DNA of 64,000 bases from Druceiella hillmani (taxonomy: Eukaryota; Arthropoda; Insecta; Lepidoptera; Hepialidae), in NCBI GenBank assembly GCA_039881145.1, contig JAYKKI010000008.1:35069501-35133500 (forward strand), written 5' to 3'. The notes under the pieces were generated by a model, which saw nothing but the letters and a program-made list of their open reading frames with translations, did not search any database and had not been told where the DNA came from. Every line of letters begins with the position of its first letter. Position 1 is the first letter of the stretch. Below, piece by piece: positions 50,450-60,420 of the stretch. The position numbers were made by a program, and so were the translations under genes.

Positions 50450-51566
50450 AAAAATGTTTTTCCTGACGATTAAAAATTCATTACTGTTATATTTAGTTGG
50501 AAATGTTATGGTACACTTCTTAAAAGACTTCAAAAAAGGATTTTTTTTAATTCCATTATATTTTTTGGAAAATTACCTCATATATTGGGTACTAATTGTT
50601 TACTAATTGCAATGATTTATTTTATTTGTAATGGTTATATTCTCCGCACAGCCCCATCAAAACTTATTTGTAATTTGTCCATGGGAACTGAAGGTGCGTT
50701 ATATAATTATTAGGTACTGGGCATTACAGGTTCTGTGATCAAGTTTGCATGGTACAGGCCTAATGCCAATTTAACAAGATATGGCTAAATGTAATATAAA
50801 TTTGCACTTTACCATAATTATGACACTACAATGAAACGGAAAGGTGGTGATAGGAACTCTTCAATGATGAGGAGCAATTTATCGAGTTGGAACTCGTTTG
50901 ACTAGTCTTAACGTAACAAGAAAGTAACAAAGTAAATAGGTACGTGATAATATTTAGGTACAAAGAAAAGCACAAAGCTACGTTTTTAATTATTTTTATT
51001 TGCTATTTTGTTGCTTTTTTATTTCAGTTGTGCTATCATATTTTTCCATTATTTCTGCTTAACAAAATATCAGGAAACTTCGCACACATATTAAGTGCCT
51101 ATAACCATATATTATTTTGATAATTTCAACACAAATTCTTCTGCTGCAGGTGTACTGCCTTCCCAAATATTGAGACTTGAAGATCTTTTCTTTAATTAGT
51201 GCAGTACCCACTGCAAGTAGAAATACTGTCGTTGAACATTTGGTTCTAACTCTTCAGTCCTGATATTGTAGAAGCACTGTCTCTCTATATCGTAAGAACT
51301 GAGGATCTGCTTATTTGAAAAAGGTACATGAAAATAACTTTACATGAAAAATAGGGTTTAATTTTCTTCAAACATTTTATTTTATAACTTTGTAGATGTT
51401 ATTGACTATTCTTAAATTAATATACACTACAAGTAGTTTTCCTTCTGCATGCCACTGGAACCGTAGGTCAACGATGGTAAACCATGCTTCCAAATATTGA
51501 ATATATTTAGCGTTAATTCTCTAGAAATTCATTATCACATAATTTTTATTCACAACTAAGTAAAAT
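50450..51566. other. Spacer, nothing recognised
   Basis: AT-rich with somewhat GC-richer patches (50645-50770) but no frame or repeat match. Confidence 0.5.
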
Positions 51567-51750
51567 TACGTGATGTAGTATTATCTCTACTTTATTTAAA
51601 TTCTTTACCAAGACCTAAGTTTCATTGTATGACATCTTCAAGTGGGCAATTTGAAGAAATTTTCTCAAATTGCCCACCTGAATTTGCTCCAACGAAACAT
51701 AGATCGTAGTTAATAATTTAAATAAACTAGATGTAATACTACATCATGTA
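51567..51750. mobile_element. MITE-like element with ~60-bp terminal inverted repeats
   Basis: The left end TACGTGATGTAGTATTA... is the inverted complement of the right end ...TAATACTACATCATGTA, with similarity continuing inward for about 60 bases. The centre has a second hairpin, GTGGGCAATTTGA / TCAAATTGCCCAC. The outermost TA on each side fits a TA target duplication, as for Tc1/mariner-type MITEs (inference). One end of the same family is found at 59195-59262. No coding capacity. Confidence 0.85.
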
Positions 51751-53625
51751 CTTTCATTTAGTTGTAAATAAAAAAATAATCAACAATATTTTCTTTAACC
51801 TATTTCAAAATCGATAAAAAATTTTCATTTATTCCATTATGTCACATCTGCAAAAATATCGGTTTCAAATCTCATCACGCCAAAATAAAATCTAATGGTA
51901 CAACTATATTCTAAAACCAACACCCACCTATTATTTAGAAGATTTAATTATAATCGTTATTGAAATTGATGATTGGCTGTTGACTCATTAAAAGAAAGGA
52001 AAATCTCCAATTAAACGCTTCGCTTCACGTTATTTGAATGCCACTCGATAAAACGATGGTAATTTCGTTCTGTGAAATTTAAATAATATCAGAGCTGTTA
52101 TTATACGCTACAGGTATTGTCGATACAGTTATAAATAAGTAGTCATAACTACATTTTTTATAAAGTTTTTGTGGAATTACTTTTGTTACTGAGATCAAAT
52201 GACTTACATATTTCGGTTAGCTCTATTTTTATAAAGAGCTTCTTCTTACCAACGACTTACGTAAGAAACATTTCACCCTATTTGATATATTTTAGGTTCA
52301 CAAACCTGAATTCGAGAGATGAAGAGGATAAAAGTAAAGGAGAGGAGCCTTAAATATATTAAAAATTAACGTAATGGAACCATAATTAATAAAATGAGGG
52401 GAGCCAAAACTTTTTTTTTGTTACTGTATTTGACACGGTGTTTAATTTCTTATATTCAGTTGTAAACTATCCGATTACGTAGAAAGAAAAGGTGATTTTC
52501 AAAATGTATTGATATAAATTAGATTCTGTGGAAATAGTAGATATGTGGAGCACAGGCACAGGCAGGTGGAAGGAAAGGAATAAAGTTGAGCTATCATATC
52601 GCAAGGCATTGAGATTAAAAAATACTGGAGAAAAATTTGCTTATCCAAAACTTATTTCAAAATATCTTACTTTTTATCAATATTATTTCCTTATTTATTA
52701 CCTGAAGGCTCATTTGAGGAACCAATGTGAGGGACTATCATATCGTTTGAATAATAAAATACTGCATAAAATAAAAAAGTCAGATAAATAAATTTAATAA
52801 TGTTGTAGTATCGACTATATACTATTGATATACTATTTCATTCTTAATGTATGTTTTCACATACGTTTTTTTATTTTAGAATTTACATTTTAAAAGCCAA
52901 TACCATCAAATATATTAAGTTTCTTAAGTACGAAAGATGCACAAATCTAGTGGTACAAAAAAACACATGCTTATAAAGATGCTGAGCATGAAGAAATAGT
53001 TATCAAAGGCATAAAATTACAATTTACACATAAATAATTGGAGCCTATAAATGTGTTTTCTAAATGAGTTTTCAAAATTATGCCTAAGTCTCAACAAATG
53101 GATCTGAAGAATCTGAAGTTCTACAAATTATTCTGGAAATAAATTCAAAATTATCAAATTAAAAAACTATTCAGATATTGACTGATTTACGAAAACTCTT
53201 AAAACCCATAAACCAATTTAAAAAAGGTGATGGAGACGTAAAGTTACAGGTTTGAAGCATCATCACCAAATTATAGTGATGTTAAAGATTTGATACATCT
53301 TTTATCGGGGAACCACAGAACCGTAGATTACTTAACCCTTAAGTAAGCCCCGGATACGTGATTCACATAGGTTTTATTGTTTCTGTAGGCAGACTTTGGT
53401 GGTGTTAAGTCGACGATCTATCAAAATCTAATTTTTAATATATAGTGTTTGGCTTTCCTACGCAACGCATATATTCGTTTGTAACTGTCACTATGGCAGT
53501 CATTTGAATTCTGACTGACCGGTGGAGCAGTGATTGACAGTGACTGAAAGTTTTAATTTTTTTATATAGGGACCACCAAAAGGTATACAAATAGATCCAA
53601 TGTATTTCAAAACCAAAAATATGCA
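51751..53625. other. Spacer with unrecognised frames
   Basis: Frames 52171-52353 and 52528-52791 (87 codons, MEIVDMWSTGTGRWKERNK start) are not recognised. A CTTAACCCTTAAGTAAG at 53331 resembles a TTAA target followed by CCC, as at piggyBac ends, but no matching right end was found. Confidence 0.45.
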
Positions 53626-53826
53626 GTGTTTGAATTGCTTAACAAAGTTAGGTCAGGTCAGAAAAGATACTATCTTATGAAGTTATCGACATTCAAACGA
53701 TGTATATTCTGCAGCAGCACTCTGAAACGTGAAAAGCATTCCAAAGACAGATGCGAAATTTTTGAAGTTCGATTTTATGTAGTTCTTTGTATGAAATTGT
53801 ACTACGAAGACCATTCTGAGGAATAA
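53626..53826 (+). pseudogene. piggyBac-like transposase C-terminal cysteine-rich relic
   Basis: The frame ends RCIFCSSTLKREKHSKDRCE, IFEVRFYVVLCMKLYYEDH. This follows the spacing of the cysteine-rich tail of piggyBac-type transposases, RC..C...KR...-C..C-V.LC...CF..YH, with some cysteines replaced (F for C, FY for LC). The catalytic DDD domain is not seen upstream, so only a short decayed tail remains. Confidence 0.5.
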
Positions 53827-53985
53827 AACATTTTTCATTTGTCTATCTCATTTATAATTTCATTTTATTTGTCGTGTTACGTGTATCTGTAAATTTCAAA
53901 GATGTGAAACAATGTTACTTCTAGATTACTACTCGTAATATTAATTATAATATAATTTTGAAAAATGAAATAAACCTTGTGATCC

Positions 53986-54036
53986 TTGCTGTTAAAATAA
54001 ATAAACTGATACTCAGTTTATTTATTATAACAGCAA
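53986..54036. repeat. Near-perfect 51-bp palindrome
   Basis: TTGCTGTTAAAATAAATAAA-CTGA and TCAG-TTTATTTATTATAACAGCAA form 24-bp arms with one mismatch around TAC. No neighbouring terminal features were found. Confidence 0.9.
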
Positions 54037-55389
54037 TGTATGAAAAAATAATAGTAATTAGTAATAAAGTTAATAATAACAGTATGTGAAACAAAGATGG
54101 CGAAACAGTGATCCCCTAATAGTAAGTTTTTTCTTCAGACAGACTTTTACATTTATTTGTATATAGTTATAGATAAAGGTCTGTCTTGGAAATGATAATG
54201 AGATTATGGTTTCACGCATCGTTTTTCAGATATTTCAGTATTTTATTAGAAATTTACTGGTAAGGTATCTTACAGGACGTTATTCAAGCTTTAAATTTAT
54301 GTAATAACAGTTTATCACCTGCAGCGGTTTCGATGACTGGTTAAGGGCTAAAAAGCAAAATAAAATAAAATCAATTATGCGAAAGCTGAAAGATTAGTTG
54401 AAGCATCTGATAATATTTAAATTCATGTAAGGCATAATTCAGTATACCATCAAAATGTTAAGGTAATTTGTTTAAATTAATTGTGGAAGGCAGGAAACCT
54501 GAAAACAGATTGTTGGTTCCAGGTTTCTAGTTTTTCACAATTAATAATGATAAAGTTAATATGAATTTTTAAACTATAGTAGTCGCATTCACATGTCACA
54601 CATTTGTAAGAATTTTCATAGAGTCCGTGGAAACTAAAAACAAAAATCTAAATATGAATAGCTAGGAAGCCTATTATTATTGCCAATAACATGTCCACCA
54701 GAACTGTGATTGACAAACGAATGTCAAATAACGTCATTACGAGATGCGTACGACCTATATTATACAAAAATAATAAAGAATAATTCGCTCACAATTTAAT
54801 GTTGAAAGAACTCATAAAAATTGAGTTTTGAGTTGGCCGAATATTAAAAACTTCAAAAGATGGTAACATTACAAATTTATTTCCCGGTTATGTGTGAAAA
54901 GCGACTTTGAATAAGGTTTTTATGTCAAATAATTAAGAGCAAATTCATTGAATTATCCAACGATCACTGAAAGTATTTCCGTAGTTTTACACGACAGTTT
55001 AACAAAGATCTGCAAATGAACTTTGCTATAGCAAAGAAAAACGACACAATATGCAAAATAAGTATTTTTGCGATGCAAAGATAAGTACGAATATGGCCAA
55101 TGATACTTAAAATACATTAATTATGAAAGAAAAACGGCATCGTAACTAAGACCTGTAAACTGTAGTCACCTGAATATTATGTGGAAAAACGAATTATCAG
55201 AAGGAATACCTAAATAAATAGAACTAGATTAAACAATGTGTGTTATTTGTGTTGAAAACACTTTCATTAATATTGATAAATGAAGAGCAGTGGTTATATT
55301 AGAAATTGTTTTCTGAAAACTTTAAGAACAAATTTCAAAATTACTGTTATATTATGAAAAAAAAATATTTCTTGAGTTTAATACATACG
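54037..55389. other. AT-rich spacer, nothing recognised
   Basis: No frame over 60 codons, no recognised repeats. Confidence 0.5.
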
Positions 55390-55408
55390 TGTGTATACAC
55401 ACACACAC

Positions 55409-55459
<51 letters not shown>
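55390..55459. repeat. (CA)n(TA)n compound microsatellite
   Basis: ACACACACACAC followed by about 55 bases of TA repeat. Confidence 0.95.
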
Positions 55460-55461
<2 letters not shown>

Positions 55462-55723
55462 CGGTAAAGGTAAAGTTGCCAGTGACATGTCAGCTGTCCC
55501 GTATATGATATACATACACATATTTCATCTGACATCCGACTCGATGCCCGAACCCCTGACCAGTTATATAAAAAAAGACTGTTCGTTTGCGCCCCTTACT
55601 GAGAACTTAAATTCTGAAGGACACTGTGCTCTCTTAAAACTATGCTCTCTTAAAACTCGGCCTCATTTTACTGATGCAGCAATACTAGAAATGAATGGAT
55701 ATTTCTTATTATTTATTAAATGA

Positions 55724-56044
55724 ATAGAAGATTGTTGTCTAGATCGAGCAGCTAGACATCGTTGTAAGCGGACACTTAAATTATATTATCAAAACACACA
55801 TAGTCTCAAAGGATGGATAAGGCAGTTTTATTCAAGGACCCTGGTCGAACAATTCAACCATGTGAGCGAGATATGGTTGGACGAGTCCGTATACGATGGG
55901 AGATTCTGGACAGTTTTACACAGTGTTGCAGCGTGGCCGGGCTACGCGCAGCAGTGGTTTCTTGTTGGTCGCAAGCGAGTATTTCGTTCTGGAGCGATTC
56001 CATCAGTATATCATACATTGCAAACACTTGTTAAAATCCATTGA
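55724..56044 (+). other. Unidentified 106-codon open frame in a GC-richer island
   Basis: Open from after a stop at 55721 to TGA at 56042, without an early ATG (first ATG-initiated reading starts at 55862, MSEIWLDE). The peptide is unusually rich in Trp and charged residues (KGWIRQFYSRT, SEIWLDESVYDGRFWTV, AAWPGYAQQWFLVGRKR), which is not typical of chance AT-rich frames. The centre is much GC-richer than its flanks. It could be a decayed transposon fragment or an exon. No family recognised. Confidence 0.3.
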
Positions 56045-56748
56045 CCTCAATAGAAAAATTATATATTTGTATAGTGTATATTCGTCTATTGGTAACCAGT
56101 AAACTTTATAGTTTGTTATATATCGTTAAATCCATAAATCGTTTACATCAATGAATGTTATCATATTGCTCATTTTTTAATTGCAAAAATGTATGTAAAA
56201 AAAGTAAAAGAATGTTTGATATGACTATCAAGTGATGGTGGCGTGACCGTGAAGCGATTCCGTCTGCCATTTATGCGCAAACTGCACTTTCCTGAGTATC
56301 CATTTAGCATTACTTCTATTTAGTGCTCAACCATTTTGTAATATTGTTCAATACAGCAACTGGGACTTTTCAGACGGAGAACATATCTTACTTTATTGTT
56401 TCATGTCTGAGACTGGTTGAAACGATTTATACCCAATGGATGACGTGAATATTACTGTCGATTTTTTCAACAACCGAGCTTATTCTTTTATCAACTCATG
56501 AAGAACCAAAAACCTACTACGGTATGGTACCCGGTCTAGTTTAATCAATAGTTAATTGCCGGCATCAACCGTGAGCAATATTTTTATAACATTGGAAACG
56601 ACAATGATCCGCTAGTGTCATACGAGATGTTTAGATCACTTTGATCTACTGTCAAACGTGATATAAAGAATCATATAGCTGATTACCTACATTTATAATG
56701 TAAACTTAAATTTAAAAAGGAACTGTGTATCGTTTTGGTAATATATAA
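56045..56748. other. Spacer, nothing recognised
   Basis: Mixed composition, no notable frame or shared repeat. Confidence 0.5.
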
Positions 56749-56988
56749 GTGCCTAAAGAGTCATCCGCGACGCTTGCGATTTTGCTTCATGTGATGGGGC
56801 GATTGTTCGCAGCACAGCGGCAGAAGCTTTCGCTAGGCATATCCGGTGTGTGTAGAGTGCCAACGTTCCTCGACTGGACATTGCGGCGGCTTCCTGCTGC
56901 CATGTCGGGCCTAACGTTGATATCTCACGTGTTTCTGATTATGAGACTTTTGAAATATATTTTGTTTAAAGTTTTGCTAACAGCCTAG
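56749..56988. other. Second GC-richer island with open frames on both strands
   Basis: A plus frame of 79 codons (MPKESSATLAILL...; LSLGISGVCRVPTFLDWTLR) and a minus frame of about 60 codons (RGTLALYTHRICLAK) overlap. GC is close to half, versus under a third around it. Not recognised; strand undecided. Its nearness to 55724-56044 suggests both islands may come from one insertion or gene. Confidence 0.25.
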
Positions 56989-58214
56989 CATTTATCCCTT
57001 GCATTGGAAAGTTACTTGGGTTGAAATTTAAAAGTAATTTCAGATCGATCGGTATCCTCTTGGCACCGGCTAAATTATTTGACTTGGTTTTATATTGCAA
57101 CACCTATTCTAGTCCCAAAGGTCAATTTTCCTTGATTCTTTCTTATCGTGTAGACCTGAGATTTCAAGTAAATGTTGAAATGTGTTGGAAGTTTGCCGAA
57201 ATGTGTCATCGTTATTTTTTTCTTCTTGTTGTGCATTTTATATTCACATTTAATATAAAAACTTAATTTTTGTTAAACTGTTAATTTCTTATAGTTTTGA
57301 AAACTGGGCATTTTTTGTTATCCGCGGATGACATGACATTTTTTATATATTATTTGATTTATAATAATATAATACACGGAAAAAAAATTGAAAAAAAGGT
57401 TTCGTCATTTCGTCCTACGTTATATCAGTGATATATCGCATTCTATGTATAATAAATGAGTTGAACAATATATCGATGATATAATGCATTGAAAACGCAT
57501 AAAGGTTTAATTAGTTTTCTACCTAGTATAGCGCGTAGCATGTTTTAAACTTCTTGTGTTAATTTATGATATTAAGAAGTTTGCATAGCTGTAACGGAAA
57601 TGTATTTATCATAAGTTTTCTAATAATTATATATTAATACGTGAAGAGAAAATATCTGTACCCTTTTTTAAGCATATTACGTGCACGGGGAAATGTGAGA
57701 TTAAACAATGTGTTTTAAAATTCTATGAATGTTCAGTGTCATTTTTATTAGCGTGTATTTGGCTCAATAATAACATAAAAAAATTAGAACTGACAATGAA
57801 TTGTATCAAAATATTAATTTTATTGCAAGGAACTAGTGCAAACAATACAAACTAATGACGTATTTATATACGCTCCCAGCTAACGTAATAGAACAAAACA
57901 CAAAAAAATTATATGAATGATTACAAAGGTATAATTTTTGACTAAAGAACTCAAAAATATTTAAACTTTAATGAATTACAGTCGATTTTTGACCACTGTA
58001 CGACCACTAGTTGTAATAAATACATAATTCTATGACTATTCAAATCAACTTCTCTATCATTCTGCTGAAAAGTTTAATATCTCAATAATGCCATTTTTAC
58101 CCAGCTTTTTAGGTATTCCGGTCTGGCAAACCTATTACAAGACAGTGTGAATAAAGTATGCATCATATAATGTTAATAATAGCTGATATTTCACACAATG
58201 AATATATGTATAAC
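56989..58214. other. Spacer, nothing recognised
   Basis: An 81-codon plus frame (57021-57266) is unrecognised. The rest is AT-rich. Confidence 0.45.
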
Positions 58215-58645
58215 TTAAAAAAAAACTTGTCAAGTAGGAGTGGAATTCGTACTACGAGGGTTCCGTACACATTTTAGAATTTATAGACATTTAGTCTTAG
58301 ATAATTTAACAAATAAACGATTTTTTCCTTTATTTGTGCTGTGAAATTTTATTTCTTGTTAAATTTTATGAGTCTAGGTCGATGAGAAGTATCCTACGGG
58401 TTTGATATACTTGCGAATATCGAAAAATGCGTACATAGCCGTATTTTAGGTTTTTTTATTCCGTTGACTTAGAAACTTGAGTTTTTACAACTGCAAGGGA
58501 CCTTAGACCAAAGTAGTTGATACCAATTTCAATCTTCCACACGTTCTTGAGAAAAAGGGTTTTCAAAGACGGATAGATAGACAACCGGACAACGAAGCGA
58601 TCCATTAAGGGTCCTTATTTTCCTTTTCAGTTACGGAATCCTGAA
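58215..58645 (-). mobile_element. R-family dispersed repeat, both ends present
   Basis: On the minus strand it begins AGGATTCCGTAACTGAAAAG-GAAAATAAGGACC, GATCGCTTCGTTGTCCGG and TCTATCTATCCGTC. It ends GTACGGAACCCTCGTAGTAC, then a decayed TTGACAAG-poly(T). About 430 bases with both signatures of the family at 36190 and 2803. Minus orientation; not part of the segmental duplication. Confidence 0.68.
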
Positions 58646-58939
58646 AAGTTAGAATTTAAATGGTAATAAATCCCTACATTTCTATAATGTCTGACACCTT
58701 TACCATTATATACATGTTTTGATAAAACTTAGTTTGAATAAAATGTATCTATCGAATAACGTAATTGCCCTACGTTCACATTATTAATATGTTTATTAGC
58801 TAAAATGACTAATCTTCAGAAATTTTATATTTTGAATTTGATCAATTTTCTTCTTTCATCTTCAATATAATTAACTAAAGGAAATTATATTATTTTAATA
58901 TTTAAATTCGAAACAAAAGGCAGATTATCGATTTTATTT
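58646..58939. other. AT-rich spacer, nothing recognised
   Basis: No notable feature. Confidence 0.5.
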
Positions 58940-59197
58940 GCTACTATTGGCGATACTTAATTAATAAAAATATTTTATTAATTCAATATCGCCAATAGTA
59001 GCATATTCAGCTACAGCTATACTCAGCTACGGTACCGTCATATTACTATGACGGTAGTGTAGACGAGTATAGCTGTAGCTGAATATATTACTATTGGCGA
59101 TACTTAATTAATAAAAATATTTTATTAATTAAATATCGCCAATAGTAGCACATTCAGCTACAGCTATACTCAGTTACACTACCGTCATATTACTATG
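58940..59197. repeat. Nested palindrome array
   Basis: P1 (58940-59002, 63 bases, GCTACTATTGGCGATA...TATCGCCAATAGTAGC) is a near-perfect palindrome. It is followed by arm a (59003-59041, ATATTCAGCTACAGC...), a 6-base loop, then a' (59048-59086), the inverted complement of a. P3 (59087-59149), nearly identical to P1, follows, and then arm a again (59150-59190). P1-a-loop and P3-a are direct repeats 147 bases apart, while P1-a and a'-P3 are inverted, so 58940-59149 can fold as one ~100-bp-arm hairpin. Confidence 0.92.
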
Positions 59198-59262
59198 TAG
59201 TATTATTTATACTTTATTAAAATTCTTTACCTTGACCTAGCTTTGGTTGTATTACATCTTAT
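59195..59262 (+). mobile_element. Solo MITE terminal repeat (family of 51567)
   Basis: ATGTAGTATTATTTATACTT-TATTAAAATTCTTTACC-GACCTAG-TTT-ATTACATCTT follows the left end of the element at 51567-51640 base for base with few differences. It abuts the nested palindrome array directly, so the array may have arisen by rearrangement around this element's end. Confidence 0.65.
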
Positions 59263-59519
59263 TTATTTCATTTATTTATAACCTTTTATGCATAATACAT
59301 ATTGCTGACTAATTGCTACATGAACAATATCTTCCAATCAACCATAACAATTGGTGTTGAAATTTAATCGGTAGACTGTAAAAGATTTTACAACAAAATT
59401 TCTTTATAGTACATCAGACAAAAACAATTTGAAAAAAATAAGAAAAGTATAAGTAATACATATTATTGACATAATTTGGGATGCAAAAGACAGGAGAGGA
59501 CAAAGGCACACAGAAAAAG
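59263..59519. other. AT-rich spacer, 3' flank of the LINE relic
   Basis: Sequence downstream (on the minus strand) of the LINE stop. It may be LINE 3' UTR. Nothing else seen. Confidence 0.4.
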
Positions 59520-59522
59520 GTT

Positions 59523-60272
59523 TCAGGAGAGGCAGGATTTTTTCACTCGATCTTTAAAAATGTTTAGGAACGTGATTTTCCTGATGTCAGCATCAAGGTG
59601 ATTCCAAATTTTTGCTGCTCGGATAGTAAAGAATTTTTCGTTAACTGGTAGAGGTATCTTTAGGAATAAGTAGGGTGAGTGAACTTTTAGATCATAGCCC
59701 AAGGCCGTGAGCAGACAAATCTTGAAATTTGCTAGTAAGATAATTTGGGCTCTGACGTTTGAGCGGCTCTCTCTGACGGTTGAGTCGGCTCGCTCTGAGT
59801 TTTTTAATATATTAAAAAGAAGTGTAAGTACGTGAAGTTGGCGTCGATCACGGATCTTCGAGTATTTGAGAAGTGTAACCTGTATACAGAAATATGACCA
59901 CATTTTCTGAGGCCGAAGATGTAACGGATGCATAAATTTCGAAGACAATCCAACTTATACAAATATTCTTCATTAAGATCAGGAAAGCACACATTTCCAT
60001 AATCAATTAGTGGTAACAGAAGTGTTTGACAAAGGTAGATTTTCATTTTAGTCGGTAGAACATTTTGAAGACGTTTTAAAGAGTATATCCTGTTGAAAAC
60101 ACGACGAATAACATCATTTACTTGAGGGCGCCAATTAGGATTTTGATCGATCAATAGGCCCAGGTTTTTAATAGTTGACGTATATGGTATTATTGAGTAA
60201 TGGCCGATATCGTTGCAAACCTCAGATGACTTTTGAACCCTCCGCCCACATTGATTCCTTGCATTGACCAGA
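59523..60272 (-). pseudogene. LINE ORF2 C-terminal relic (Jockey/CR1-like)
   Basis: Minus strand, from the 5' side: VNARNQCGRRVQKSSEVC, IIPYTSTIKNLGLLIDQNPN then WRPQVNDVIRRVFNRIYSLK, PTKMKIYLCQTLLLPLIDYG, NVCFPDLNEEYLYKLDCLRN, IRYIFGLRKCGHISVYRL. After one frame change: RRQLHVLTLLFNIL, IPLPVNEKFFTIRAAKIWNH and a KDRVKKSCLS stop. This is the region after the RT palm in Jockey/CR1-type LINEs, well known in Lepidoptera. A single frameshift near 59820-59870 and a shortened middle are the main lesions, so it is among the better preserved relics in the window. Confidence 0.9.
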
Positions 60273-60273
60273 C

Positions 60274-60420
60274 AGATCCTTCATTATATTCAACAGTACC
60301 ACTATAAATAATTTAGGTGTTATTGGGTCACCTTCTCTGTAACCTGACGATATTGTAATATAACGAAACTTAGGTGGCGGTAAAGAATTTAAATCATGTT
60401 TTACGTCAGTAGTTTCATTT
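60274..60420 (-). pseudogene. Second LINE RT fragment (GYREGDPITPKLF motif)
   Basis: Minus strand gives NETTDVKHDLNSLPPP-KFRYITISSGYREGD and PITPKLFIVVLLNIMKDLS. GVRQGD.ISPKLF is RT motif 4/5 in RTE-type and related LINEs, whereas the adjoining relic belongs to a class that uses GVPQGS..GPLLF. The two are fused within two bases with the YADD region absent from both, suggesting insertion of one into the other with deletion, or template switching. Confidence 0.68.

Noticed and set aside
54330..54360. TTAAGGG as a piggyBac right end paired with TTAACCC at 53333
   Set aside because: A right end should read GGGTTAA on this strand; orientation does not fit.
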